Positions 6,298-13,879 of a DNA stretch of 20,780 nucleotides are shown here, piece after piece. The notes under the pieces are model-generated. The model made no database searches. It had not been told where the DNA came from and saw only the letters and a program-made list of their open reading frames with translations. The first letter of the stretch is position 1. Each line of letters begins with the position of its first letter. Both the position numbers and the translations under genes were made by a program. The stretch is from Anaerolineae bacterium (GTDB taxonomy: Bacteria; Chloroflexota; Anaerolineae; Aggregatilineales; UBA3940), in contig JAFGNO010000209.1 of NCBI GenBank assembly GCA_016926985.1, forward strand, positions 1 through 20,780, given 5' to 3'.

Positions 6298-6936
6298 TTA
6301 TCGACTGTAATATTCAACAATCAACTGCTCGTTGATCGTCAGGTCAATATCTGTTCGTTCAGGCAAACGAGACATTGTGCCACTCAGATCGCTGATATTC
6401 CGGCTAACCCATTCTGGCACTGAACGCTCACGGGCAATATCGCCGATCTGCTTGAACAGTGTCCGCTTACGGCTCCCATCACGAACCCGAATCTGATCCC
6501 CGGGCTTGACAATAAATGAGGGAACATTCGTCCGGCGCCCGTTTACTTCAAAATGCCCATGCTGAACCAGCTGACGCGCCATCGCGCGGGATTCAGCATA
6601 ACCCATCCGGTAAACCACATTATCCAACCGGCTCTCAAGGAGGGATAACAGGTTGGAGCCAGTCAGGCCAGAACGCTGCTGCGCTACCCTGTAATAGCGG
6701 CGAAACTGGCGTTCGAGTATGCCATAGATACGACGCACCTTCTGCTTTTCACGAAGCTGCAATGCATAGTTTGATGCCCGTCCTCGCCGGAACTGTGTCT
6801 CACGACCATGCTGGCCAGGGGGATAGTTACGCTTTTCCATAGCGCATTTGGCGGAGTAGCAACGAGACCCTTTGAGGTAAAGCTTCTCACCTTCGCGCCG
6901 ACAAAGTTTACACACTGGTCCTGTATAACGTGCCAT
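6298..6936 (-). CDS. rpsD: 30S ribosomal protein S4 (zinc-ligand-retaining form)
   Basis: The 212-residue S4 starts MARYTGPVCKLCRREG and keeps the four cysteines of the zinc-binding form (C9, C12, C26, C31). The RRIYGILERQFRRYY region and the S4 RNA-binding domain (SRLDNVVYRMG...ARQLVQHGHFEVNGR) follow. S4 nucleates 30S assembly on the 5' domain of 16S rRNA, and in some bacteria it represses its own operon. The start lies 66 bases after rpsK. The visible purine-rich element (GAAGGAAGAAG) is somewhat far from the ATG. Confidence 0.97.
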   Translation of the reverse strand: MARYTGPVCKLCRREGEKLYLKGSRCYSAKCAMEKRNYPPGQHGRETQFRRGRASNYALQLREKQKVRRIYGILERQFRRYYRVAQQRSGLTGSNLLSLLESRLDNVVYRMGYAESRAMARQLVQHGHFEVNGRRTNVPSFIVKPGDQIRVRDGSRKRTLFKQIGDIARERSVPEWVSRNISDLSGTMSRLPERTDIDLTINEQLIVEYYSR

Positions 6937-7002
6937 AATATGGTGCTTCTTCCTTCGATCGGTATATTAAAATGCCAGATTGTTATCAAAAGCAGGTATG
7001 TC

Positions 7003-7395
7003 TTACACCCGTCTTTTCTTGCGTGGGCGGCAACCATTGTGTGGAACAGGCGTAATGTCCGTAATCGACCGCACCTTCAAACCGGCCCCTGCAATCGATC
7101 TCAGGGCCGATTCGCGTCCAGGGCCAGGCCCTTTCACAAATATGTCCACCTCACGCATGCCATGATCCATGGCCGCCTCGGCTGCACGCTGTCCCGCGAT
7201 CTGGGCGGCATAGGGCGTGCTCTTGCGCGAGCCTTTAAAGCCAGCAGTTCCTGCGCTCGCCCAAGCAATCGCGTTGCCCTGCTGGTCCGTCATGGTCACA
7301 ATGGTGTTATTGAATGTCGCGTGAATATGTGCCTGTCCATATGGGACATTTTTCCGCACCTTTTTTGCACCGCGCGACTGTCTCCTACGACCCAT
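7003..7395 (-). CDS. rpsK: 30S ribosomal protein S11
   Basis: The 130-residue product has the S11 core: VPYGQAHIHATFNNTIVTMTD, WASAGTAGFKGSRKSTPYAAQ, and the C-terminal DITPVPHNGCRPRKKRRV. S11 forms part of the 30S platform near the E-site mRNA exit. The ATG at 7395 has GGAGG about 5 bases upstream. It lies between rpsM and rpsD in the canonical alpha order. Confidence 0.98.
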   Translation of the reverse strand: MGRRRQSRGAKKVRKNVPYGQAHIHATFNNTIVTMTDQQGNAIAWASAGTAGFKGSRKSTPYAAQIAGQRAAEAAMDHGMREVDIFVKGPGPGRESALRSIAGAGLKVRSITDITPVPHNGCRPRKKRRV

Positions 7396-7440
7396 TCATC
7401 CTCCAATTTCCTACTAAGACACCCGACAAGGGAACGCCGC

Positions 7441-7830
7441 TTATTTCTTGGTTGCGCCCCGACGCCGTCCACGTCCAGCCACGGTCTTCTTTGGCCCACG
7501 CCGTGTACGAGCATTGGTCTTCGTGCGCTGTCCTCGAACAGGTAAGCCACGGCGATGACGCAAGCCACGATAGCAGCCAATTTCCTGCAGCCGCTTGATA
7601 TTCAACTGCACTTCACGCCGGAGATCACCCTCGATCCTGTAATTCGATGTGATGAAGTCACGAATCCGTTGAACTTCAGCCTCGGTCAGGTCTTTTACCC
7701 GTGTGTCCCGGTTGATCCCCGTTACACTCAGGATCTCGTTACTACGGGAACGTCCAATGCCGAAGATATAGGTTAAACCAATCTCAACCCGCTTATCTCG
7801 CGGCAGGTCTACACCCTCTATACGCGCCAT
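7441..7830 (-). CDS. rpsM: 30S ribosomal protein S13
   Basis: The 129-residue product reads MARIEGVDLPRDKRVEIGLTYIFGIG and contains the GCYRGLRHRRGLPVRGQRTKTNARTRRG signature of S13, then a basic tail that contacts tRNA in the P site. S13 sits in the 30S head and contacts L5 across the subunit interface. A TTG three codons upstream (7839) is in frame, but the ATG at 7830 is the family start and follows GGAG elements. It is the second gene after the predicted alpha-operon promoter. Confidence 0.98.
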   Translation of the reverse strand: MARIEGVDLPRDKRVEIGLTYIFGIGRSRSNEILSVTGINRDTRVKDLTEAEVQRIRDFITSNYRIEGDLRREVQLNIKRLQEIGCYRGLRHRRGLPVRGQRTKTNARTRRGPKKTVAGRGRRRGATKK

Positions 7831-7870
7831 ATACTCCAACTCCGATCAAGCTCTGGATACTGTTCCAAGA

Positions 7871-7984
7871 CTAACCCTGACGCTGCTTATGCTTCGGATT
7901 ACTACAAATAACCATTACCACACCCTTGCGTTTAATCACTTTGCAATTGGGGCAACGGCGTTTTACTGATGCACTGACTCGCAT
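7871..7984 (-). CDS. rpmJ: 50S ribosomal protein L36 (zinc form)
   Basis: This 37-codon gene encodes MRVSASVKRRC at the N-terminus and ends KHKQRQG. The zinc ligands C11, C14, C27 and H32 are all present, so this is the C+ form of L36, a small 23S-binding protein. It lies directly upstream of rpsM, as in most alpha operons. The 66 bases between the map stop and this start hold a near-consensus promoter. infA, which often precedes rpmJ, is absent from that gap. Confidence 0.97.
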   Translation of the reverse strand: MRVSASVKRRCPNCKVIKRKGVVMVICSNPKHKQRQG

Positions 7985-8039
7985 AAATCACTCTTCCCAT
8001 GCTTACAATTTGTCATTCCTATCATCAGAACGACTCATT

Positions 8040-8068
8040 ATTATAACATGCTATTCCCACTTTGTCAG
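8040..8068 (-). promoter_or_regulatory. Near-consensus extended -10 promoter for rpmJ-rpsM-rpsK-rpsD-rpoA-rplQ
   Basis: On the minus strand the -35 is CTGACA (8068-8063, 5 of 6), the spacer is 17 bp, and the -10 is TATAAT (8045-8040, 6 of 6) preceded by TGT, the extended -10 motif. The -35 box lies inside the last codons of map and the -10 just after its stop. The predicted start near 8033 leaves about 50 nt of leader to rpmJ. Confidence 0.72.
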
Positions 8069-8818
8069 TATTTCCGGGCCATTCTCTGTGACTGCCACGG
8101 TGTGCTCAAAGTGAGCGCATAGTTTTCCATCGTCTGCAACCACCGTCCAATGGTCATCAAGGACTCGCGTTTTAGGACTGCCACTCATCACCATTGGTTC
8201 CAGTGCAAATGTCATACCGGGCCTAATCCGTCGACCGCTTCCTGCCTTTCCCCAGTTGGGAATATGGGGGTCTTCATGCATATCCCGCCCCACCCCATGA
8301 CCGCCATACTCAAGAACCACATTGAAGCCATGTGCTTCGACAAAGTCCTGGATAGTGTGGGATACGTCGCCAAAGCGCTTGCGGGCAACAGACGCTTCAA
8401 TCCCTTTGTACAGGGCTTCCTCTGTCGCACGGAGAAGGGTTTTTGCCTCTTCTGATATCGCGCCCACACCAACTGTCACTGCCGAATCGCCGACAAAACC
8501 CCGGTAAACTGTCCCACAATCGATGCTGACGATATCCCCTTCAACGATAACCCGCGTTCCCGGTATGCCGTGAACCAGTTCCTCGTTTACCGATACGGTG
8601 ATCACCGCAGGATACGGATACCTGCTACCCGGAGGATAACCCAGAAAGGCTGGCTCCGCGCCATGCTTATCAAACACACGCCGCGCAACAGCATCCAGTT
8701 CAGCCGTGGTAATACCCGGGCGAATTTCAGCGCAGACTGCCCGCAAGGCTTCCACATTGATCTGGCAGGCATCGCGCATGGCATCAATTTCGCGGCGGCT
8801 TTTGATCCGGATGGTCAT
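8051..8818 (-). CDS. map: Methionine aminopeptidase, type I
   Basis: The 255-residue enzyme removes N-terminal methionine from nascent proteins. The pita-bread fold metal ligands are all identifiable: D100 (SIDCG), D111 (GDSAV), H174 (GGHGVG), E207 (ALEP) and E238 (FEHT), with the substrate-side H83 in ELVHGIP. No type II insertion and no N-terminal zinc-finger extension are present. The start at 8818 follows the adk stop by 2 bases. The secY-adk-map order is the usual end of the spc operon. The 3' end carries the -35 box of the next promoter. Confidence 0.97.
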   Translation of the reverse strand: MTIRIKSRREIDAMRDACQINVEALRAVCAEIRPGITTAELDAVARRVFDKHGAEPAFLGYPPGSRYPYPAVITVSVNEELVHGIPGTRVIVEGDIVSIDCGTVYRGFVGDSAVTVGVGAISEEAKTLLRATEEALYKGIEASVARKRFGDVSHTIQDFVEAHGFNVVLEYGGHGVGRDMHEDPHIPNWGKAGSGRRIRPGMTFALEPMVMSGSPKTRVLDDHWTVVADDGKLCAHFEHTVAVTENGPEILTKWE

Positions 8819-8820
8819 GG

Positions 8821-9480
8821 TTATTCCTGAGCAATCACCTGTGCGACATCTTCGGCAATTCTGTCCGGGTCTCGCATGGCATCAATGTCAATCAACACGT
8901 CCTTCTCACGATAATAATCGACGAGGACAGACGTTTTAGCCAGGTAAACCTGATATCGCTCACGTACCACATCAGGGTAGTCATCACCTCGCTGAACCAG
9001 CGCAACACCGTCAGCATCGCACGTTTCAACCACCTCAGGAGGATCAAACTCCACGTGGTAGATCCGACCACATTCCGGGCAGCTGCGACGCCCACTGATC
9101 CGGCGGACAGCTTCATCTTCTGTTATGTCAAAGAACAGCACTGCTGAAAGCTGTAACGAACTCTCTGCCAGCAGCTGATCCAGGGCCTCTGCCTGGGGTA
9201 CCGTGCGCGGGAAACCATCCAAGATGGCGCCCTGTTCTCTCACGTCCTGCCGGGAAATCCGTTCTTTCAGCACCTCAATGGTGATCTCGTCTGAGACGTA
9301 TTCCCCCCGGTTCATGACATCCTGGATCCGCCTCGCCAGCGGCGTATCCATCACCTTCATCGCGCGGAACAGATCACCAGTTGAAACATGCGGGATGCCA
9401 GTTTCCTGAACCAGGCGCTTCGCCTGTGTCCCCTTTCCAGAACCTGGCGGACCCAGAAATATCACATACTTGGGATCCAT
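8821..9480 (-). CDS. adk: Adenylate kinase with zinc-type LID
   Basis: The 219-residue enzyme catalyses ATP + AMP = 2 ADP. The P-loop GPPGSGKGT is at 10-18, the AMP-binding STGDLFR at 33-39, and DGFPRT at 88-93. It is a long-form kinase: the LID domain (about 127-165) holds C134, C137, C154 and D157, the Cys3-Asp zinc site known from Gram-positive adenylate kinases. An in-frame GTG precedes the ATG (9483). The ATG at 9480 is preferred and follows AGGGG by about 6 bases. It lies 36 bases downstream of secY. Confidence 0.97.
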   Translation of the reverse strand: MDPKYVIFLGPPGSGKGTQAKRLVQETGIPHVSTGDLFRAMKVMDTPLARRIQDVMNRGEYVSDEITIEVLKERISRQDVREQGAILDGFPRTVPQAEALDQLLAESSLQLSAVLFFDITEDEAVRRISGRRSCPECGRIYHVEFDPPEVVETCDADGVALVQRGDDYPDVVRERYQVYLAKTSVLVDYYREKDVLIDIDAMRDPDRIAEDVAQVIAQE

Positions 9481-9516
9481 CACCTTCCCCTACCTCGACA
9501 GCAGAACAACGCCTGC

Positions 9517-10890
9517 TTACCGTATGAATGTATCCCGTTTGCGCATGACCAGCTGCGCCTCAAGCTGGCGCATTGTGTCAACAACCACACCTACGATAAT
9601 GATCATGCCGCCGCCGCTGATGATATACATCGCGCTGCGAACTTCCAGACCTGAGCCTGGCTGAATGAGATTCATGATAATCTGAACAATGCCCGGCAGA
9701 ATGGCAATGAGGCCCAGGAAGAGCGCACCAACCAGCGTGATACGTGACACAACCTTTTGTATAAACTCCTGTGTCCGCTTGCCAGGGCGTATGCCCGGGA
9801 TAAAGCCCCCATTACGCTGGATGTTATCAGCCAGGTTCTGGTTGCGGATCATGATATCGGTGTACAGATAGGTAAAGCCAACCACCAAGGCAAAATACAC
9901 TATCCAGTAGGCAATCTGTCCACCGGTACCGCGCCCACCCTGACTGCCAAAAACAGTGCTGATGCTGTTCGCCATATTGCCCAAAAACCCCGGTGTGTTG
10001 ATAAAGAAATTCGCCACAACAGCCGGAAATGTCAAAAATGCCTGGGCAAAGATCAGCGGGATCATGCCTGCCGTGTTCACCCGGAGCGGCAAATAGGTTG
10101 ACCCGCCACCGTACATCTTCGTGCCACGAACACGCTTCCCATATTTCACCGGGAGACGGCGCTGGCCTTCCTGGACGACCACGATAACAACCACTGTCAA
10201 AACAGTCATGACAATGAACAACAGGCTGTTACGGATCGCTGTTGTTGGGCTGGTGCTTACCAGTTGAGTCAGGCTGAAAGGAACCCTGGCAACAATGCCA
10301 GCAAAGATGATCAGGCTGAGGCCATTCCCGATACCATCTTCGGTGATCAACTCACCCAGCCAGATCGAGAACATCGTCCCGGCAGTCATGATCGCAATCA
10401 CCGATATCGTCGCTATGATGTCGCTGTTAGCGCCAAATCCAAAGCCGGGGATGATCTGCTGTGCGGACCCTGAACCGAAGATGTTTACCTGGGCAACTGC
10501 CTGGAAAGCCGCCAGCGGAATTGCCGCGAAGTAGGTAATTCGATTGAGTTTATCCCGACCACGCTGGCCCTCTTTCTGAAGCTCTTCCAACGCCGGTATA
10601 ACAGGCTGCAATATCTGGATGATGATGCTTGCAGTGATATAGGGATATACGCCCATCGCGATCACAGAGAAATTCGATACCGCGCCGCCCGACAGCAGGT
10701 CAAGAACCTGCGCAAACGCACCAATATTGCTCTCAGGAGACAGGACCTGAGCAAGAAATTCCCGGTCAACACCGGGGACAGGCACGTTAGCCGCCAGGCG
10801 GTAGATCACCAGCAGCAGCAACGTGATGAGTATCCGCCGCCTGAGATCGGGCAGACGAAACGATTCGCGAATTCCACCAATTATGGACAT
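9517..10890 (-). CDS. secY: Protein translocase subunit SecY
   Basis: The 457-residue polytopic membrane protein is the central pore of the Sec translocon. It begins with the short cytosolic FRLPDLRRRILITLLLLVIYR segment. It shows the plug and TM2 area (LLSGGAVSNFSVIAMGVYPYITASIIIQ), and the cytosolic loop RRLPVKYGKR with the following VNTAGMIPLIFA. The C-terminal loop has FIPGIRPGKRT, followed by the last membrane segments and the KRDTFIR tail. Ten membrane segments are expected for the family and the hydrophobic pattern fits. The ATG at 10890 has GGAG 8 bases upstream. It follows rplO by 12 bases. Confidence 0.98.
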   Translation of the reverse strand: MSIIGGIRESFRLPDLRRRILITLLLLVIYRLAANVPVPGVDREFLAQVLSPESNIGAFAQVLDLLSGGAVSNFSVIAMGVYPYITASIIIQILQPVIPALEELQKEGQRGRDKLNRITYFAAIPLAAFQAVAQVNIFGSGSAQQIIPGFGFGANSDIIATISVIAIMTAGTMFSIWLGELITEDGIGNGLSLIIFAGIVARVPFSLTQLVSTSPTTAIRNSLLFIVMTVLTVVVIVVVQEGQRRLPVKYGKRVRGTKMYGGGSTYLPLRVNTAGMIPLIFAQAFLTFPAVVANFFINTPGFLGNMANSISTVFGSQGGRGTGGQIAYWIVYFALVVGFTYLYTDIMIRNQNLADNIQRNGGFIPGIRPGKRTQEFIQKVVSRITLVGALFLGLIAILPGIVQIIMNLIQPGSGLEVRSAMYIISGGGMIIIVGVVVDTMRQLEAQLVMRKRDTFIR

Positions 10891-10902
10891 GAGATCACTC
10901 CG

Positions 10903-11442
10903 TCATTCAGACTGCTGCTCACGCTCAGCGCGCAGAGCCTCAATCTGGTCTTTGCGAAGTAGTTTTACCGTAGCGCGCGCCCCTGTAAATTCCAATTCGA
11001 GGAGTTCGGTGGTGCCACCCGCTTTCTCAATCTTCTCAAGAGCACTCTTGGTGAAACGGTGCGCTTTAACCGTCAGTTTTTTGGATAGTTCGCCGCGCCC
11101 CATGATCACAACGGGCTTTTCTGCATCGCGAACCAGCCGGGCATCTGCTAATACCTGGGGCGTGATTTCTACGCCAGCATCAAAGCGGTCTTCAAGAACA
11201 TCCACATTGACTTCCTGATATTCAACCCGGAAGATGTTGGTAAAGCCACGCTTAAAGGGCAAACGACGCACCAGAGGCAGCTGACCGCCCTCAAAATAAG
11301 GCGGAACCCCCCCGCCACTTCGCGCATTCTGGCCTTTAGTACCGCGCCCTGCGGTTTTCCCCTGCCCTGCGGAAATACCGCGACCTACTCGCTTGCGCTT
11401 TTTATTTGCACCCGAATCGGGACGCAGGTCGTGTAATTTCAT
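10903..11442 (-). CDS. rplO: 50S ribosomal protein L15, with a C-terminal extension
   Basis: The basic glycine-rich N-terminus (RKRVGRGISAGQGKTAGRGTKGQNARSGGG, about 16-45), PYFEGGQLPLVRRLPKFKRGF-like region and the C-terminal AHRFTKSALEKIEKAGG helix identify L15, a late-assembling 23S-binding protein. The product is 179 residues, about 30 longer than the usual 145-150. The extra length is a charged tail after residue 146. The start at 11442 comes 3 bases after the rpmD stop, with GGGGA about 9 bases upstream. It directly precedes secY, the normal arrangement. Confidence 0.97.
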   Translation of the reverse strand: MKLHDLRPDSGANKKRKRVGRGISAGQGKTAGRGTKGQNARSGGGVPPYFEGGQLPLVRRLPFKRGFTNIFRVEYQEVNVDVLEDRFDAGVEITPQVLADARLVRDAEKPVVIMGRGELSKKLTVKAHRFTKSALEKIEKAGGTTELLELEFTGARATVKLLRKDQIEALRAEREQQSE

Positions 11443-11445
11443 CGT

Positions 11446-11646
11446 CTATTTCCCCATTTCCTCAACTGATACCAGGTGGGCCACTTTGGCGATCATGCCC
11501 CGAAATACCGGGGTATCCGGCTTTTCAACAACCTGATTGATCTTCCGTAATCCCAGAGACTGGATTGTATCCTTCTGTTTCTGCGAATACCCAATCGGGC
11601 TTTTCACCAGGGTGATCTGCAGAATCTTTTGCTTTTTCTTAGCCAT
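11446..11646 (-). CDS. rpmD: 50S ribosomal protein L30
   Basis: The 66-residue product has the L30 pattern ILQITLVKSPIGYSQKQKDTIQSLGLRKINQ, followed by TPVFRGMIAKVAHLVSVEE. It is slightly longer than many bacterial L30 (about 60 residues). The ATG at 11646 overlaps the end of rpsE by 8 bases and has only a weak ribosome-binding site, so translational coupling to rpsE is likely. Position between rpsE and rplO is canonical. Confidence 0.97.
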   Translation of the reverse strand: MAKKKQKILQITLVKSPIGYSQKQKDTIQSLGLRKINQVVEKPDTPVFRGMIAKVAHLVSVEEMGK

Positions 11647-12202
11647 CGCTCACTTCGTCCCCACGCTTCTTTTTTGTGCGCATCCAGAATGGCATGACAG
11701 CTTCAGGATCAACGTCACGGTTTCTGGCAACTGTGCCGATCTCCCTGAGCTCAAGCAGTCCGTCCATGGTCGCACGGGCAACGTTAAGCATATTGGCGCT
11801 GCCTTTTGATTTCGTCAGCAAGTCACGGATACCAGCTGCCTCAACCACGGCGCGCACAGCGCCTCCGGCAATAACACCGGTACCCGGTGCCGCCGGGCGC
11901 ATCATCACCACCGCGCCGCCAAATTTAGTCTCAACTGGATGGGGAATGGTTGTGCCGACCAGTGCAACCCGCTTCATGTTGCGCCGCGCACGATCCGATC
12001 CCTTGCGGATCGCATCCGGCACTGCGCGGGCTTTGCCAACACCCACACCCACGCGACCACGGTTATCACCCACTACTACAACCGTGCGAAAGGCAAACCT
12101 GCGTCCACCTTTGACAACCTTCGCCACGCGCTTGATATCCAGAACGCGTTCATCCAGTTCCTCGCGCTCGTCCTTAATTCTGGGTTCTCTACGTCTTCCC
12201 AT
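11639..12202 (-). CDS. rpsE: 30S ribosomal protein S5
   Basis: The 187-residue product contains the S5 double-stranded-RNA-binding domain (RVLDIKRVAKVVKGGRRF.FRTVVVVGD...GVGVGKA.AVPDAIRKG) and the C-terminal S5 fold (MRPAAPGTGVIAGGAVRAVVEAAGI.DLLTKSKGS). S5 contributes to decoding fidelity and to the mRNA entry helicase site. It is about 20 residues longer than E. coli S5, mostly at the charged ends. The ATG at 12202 has GGAG 6 bases upstream. The stop overlaps rpmD. Confidence 0.98.
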   Translation of the reverse strand: MGRRREPRIKDEREELDERVLDIKRVAKVVKGGRRFAFRTVVVVGDNRGRVGVGVGKARAVPDAIRKGSDRARRNMKRVALVGTTIPHPVETKFGGAVVMMRPAAPGTGVIAGGAVRAVVEAAGIRDLLTKSKGSANMLNVARATMDGLLELREIGTVARNRDVDPEAVMPFWMRTKKKRGDEVSDG

Positions 12203-12217
12203 AGCTCACTCCACCCG

Positions 12218-12586
12218 CTAGAAATCGAGTCCGGCTTCACGTGCTGCTTCGGCAAGTGCCTGAACACGCCCGTGATACTGGTAACCACCACGATCAAAAA
12301 CCACTTTTTTGATCCCTGCATCCACAGCCCGTTCAGCGACCAGCTTGCCTACCAGCTTGGCCTGCTCTGTTTTGGATTTTCCTGTTGCTTCACCGCGCAA
12401 CTGCACATCAACCGTTGACGCCGAAGCCAACGTATGCCCTGCCACATCATCTATGACCTGCGCATAAATATGCTTATGGCTTCGAAAGACATTCAGACGC
12501 GGACGGTCAGGCTCACCACTTACATGCCTGCGAACACGGTTATGGCGTTTCGCACGCGCCTGCGCACGTTTCTTCGCAATACTCAT
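12218..12586 (-). CDS. rplR: 50S ribosomal protein L18
   Basis: The 122-residue product has the L18 pattern: basic N-terminus with KRHNRVRRHVSG, RPRLNVFRSHKHIYAQVIDD, the TLASASTVD strand, a G-x-LVAERA helix, and the C-terminal VVFDRGGYQYHGRVQALAEAAREAGLDF. L18 binds 5S rRNA and, with L5, helps dock it in the central protuberance. The ATG at 12586 has GGAG 8 bases upstream. It lies 15 bases before rpsE. Confidence 0.98.
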   Translation of the reverse strand: MSIAKKRAQARAKRHNRVRRHVSGEPDRPRLNVFRSHKHIYAQVIDDVAGHTLASASTVDVQLRGEATGKSKTEQAKLVGKLVAERAVDAGIKKVVFDRGGYQYHGRVQALAEAAREAGLDF

Positions 12587-12618
12587 TTTGCGCTCTCCAC
12601 CTCAACTCACACTATGCT

Positions 12619-13164
12619 CTAACCGACTTTACCGGCCTTACCCGCTTTTTGCGGCACATTCTCATCCGCATACCGGATACCTTTACCCTTATACGGTTCA
12701 GGCGGTCGAAGCTTGCGAATGTCAGCCGCCACCTGGCCGATCAACTCTTTGTTAATCGAGCGAATGAACACTCGCTGGCCACGGTCCTGCACCTCAAAGG
12801 AAATTGAGGGAGGGGGAACAACCAAGACATCATGTGAAAAGCCCAGGCTCAGTTTGAGATTATCTTCAAGCATCTCTGCACGATAGCCAGTGCCCCGTAT
12901 CTCCAGTTCAATTTCATAACCATCGCTTACCCCAACAACCATATTGTTGAGCAAGGCGCGAGTCAGGCCATGAAGGGCACGGTGGTGGCGATTGTCAGTA
13001 GGACGGGTGACCAGCACCTGCCCTTCCTCGATCTTAATCTCCATGTCCGGGCTCATCCGACGCATGAGTTCGCCCTTTGGGCCCTTCACTGTAACTTCGC
13101 TTTTGTTGATGTCTACAGTGACCCCAGCCGGGATTTCTATAGGCTGTTTACCAATTCGAGACAT
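12619..13164 (-). CDS. rplF: 50S ribosomal protein L6
   Basis: The 181-residue product starts MSRIGKQPIEIPAGV and has the two tandem L6 domains. The first includes VKGPKGEL and HGLTRALLNNMV. The second ends with the diagnostic IRKLRPPEPYKGKGIRYADE motif. L6 sits near the sarcin-ricin loop and factor-binding site. The ATG at 13164 has GGAG 6 bases upstream. The 84-bp gap before it is longer than average for this cluster and contains competing inverted repeats. Confidence 0.98.
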   Translation of the reverse strand: MSRIGKQPIEIPAGVTVDINKSEVTVKGPKGELMRRMSPDMEIKIEEGQVLVTRPTDNRHHRALHGLTRALLNNMVVGVSDGYEIELEIRGTGYRAEMLEDNLKLSLGFSHDVLVVPPPSISFEVQDRGQRVFIRSINKELIGQVAADIRKLRPPEPYKGKGIRYADENVPQKAGKAGKVG

Positions 13165-13181
13165 AAGTTTCTCCGTTAAAC

Positions 13182-13242
13182 CTGGGCCGCCTGATAAAAA
13201 CGAGAACTACCCGACCCAGTTACTAAGACCACGCGGCAGGCG
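13182..13242 (-). promoter_or_regulatory. Interleaved inverted repeats (pseudoknot-like) in the rpsH-rplF gap
   Basis: On the minus strand CGCCTG (13242-13237) can pair with CAGGCG (13193-13188). CTGGGTC (13219-13213) can pair with GGCCCAG (13188-13182) with one G-T pair. The arms occur in the order a, b, a', b', so the pairings interleave like an H-type pseudoknot and share one base. The rplF ribosome-binding site begins about 7 bases downstream. Short stems make this weak. Confidence 0.25.
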
Positions 13243-13248
13243 AAAGTC

Positions 13249-13656
13249 CTACCAGACGTGGCACAGCACCTCGCCACCCAAATGCTGGCGGCGTGCCTGC
13301 TGTCCCGTCATCACCCCTTTAGGGGTTGTCAGAACAGCTATCCCCATCCCACTGAGCACCCAGGGAATATCCTGATACTGTGTATAGATACGACGACCAG
13401 GTTTGCTGATCCGGCGTAAGCCCGAGATGACCGGGCGACGATCCCGCCGATTACCAACGTATTTCAGCGTAATATGGATATTTTTAAATTTTTCGCCTTC
13501 AACCACCTCATAGTCCGTAATATAGCCTTCTTCGACCAGTACGCGGGCCAGTTCGGCTTTCATACGTGAATAGGGCAGCGTTACCTCGCTATGCTGTGCC
13601 ATGATCGCGTTGCGAATACGGGTCAGCATGTCACCAATAGGATCATTAACATACAT
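13249..13656 (-). CDS. rpsH: 30S ribosomal protein S8
   Basis: The 135-residue product reads MYVNDPIGDMLTRIRNA at the N-terminus, with SRMKAELARVLVEEGYI and the C-terminal RR.SKPGRRIY and GMGIAVLTTPKGVMTGQQAR motifs of S8. S8 binds helix 21 of 16S rRNA and in E. coli represses the spc operon. Longer in-frame starts exist upstream (to 13683), but the ATG at 13656 matches the family and has AGGAG about 8 bases before it. It lies 20 bases after the S14 gene. Confidence 0.98.
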   Translation of the reverse strand: MYVNDPIGDMLTRIRNAIMAQHSEVTLPYSRMKAELARVLVEEGYITDYEVVEGEKFKNIHITLKYVGNRRDRRPVISGLRRISKPGRRIYTQYQDIPWVLSGMGIAVLTTPKGVMTGQQARRQHLGGEVLCHVW

Positions 13657-13676
13657 ACCTGTCACTCCTGACGAAC

Positions 13677-13859
13677 CTACCAACTTGCCTTGGAGACACC
13701 GGGGATATCGCCCTTCAGAGCCATCTCACGGAAGCAAATACGGCACAGATCAAACTTGCGGATATATCCACGGGAACGTCCGCACAGTCCACAGCGATTA
13801 CGAACCCTGACTTTGTACTTACGGCGTTCCTCGCGGTATGGCATACACTTCTTTGACAT
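13677..13859 (-). CDS. rpsN: 30S ribosomal protein S14, type Z (zinc-binding)
   Basis: This 60-residue short S14 has two CxxC knuckles, CGLC (23-26) and CRIC (38-41), that bind zinc. This is the C+ type Z form (also called rpsZ), as opposed to the long zinc-free form near 100 residues. The end GDIPGVSKASW is typical. S14 assembles late into the 30S head. The ATG at 13859 has GGGGGA about 7 bases upstream. Placement between rplE and rpsH is canonical. Confidence 0.98.
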   Translation of the reverse strand: MSKKCMPYREERRKYKVRVRNRCGLCGRSRGYIRKFDLCRICFREMALKGDIPGVSKASW

Positions 13860-13879
13860 AACAATTCCCCCGTTGTGCT

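Noticed and set aside
6961..6989. Promoter-like TTGATA-17 bp-TATACC ahead of rpsD on the minus strand.
   Set aside because: Both boxes match only 4 of 6 bases; this level is expected by chance in AT-rich gaps.
6808..7545. A 245-codon plus-strand open frame opposite rpsD, rpsK and rpsM.
   Set aside because: It is a shadow of three conserved genes; the translated product has no recognisable motif.
8003..8040. A possible 11-codon leader peptide (start ATG just after the TATAAT box) ahead of rpmJ.
   Set aside because: It would begin almost at the predicted transcription start, with no ribosome-binding site and no regulatory codon pattern.
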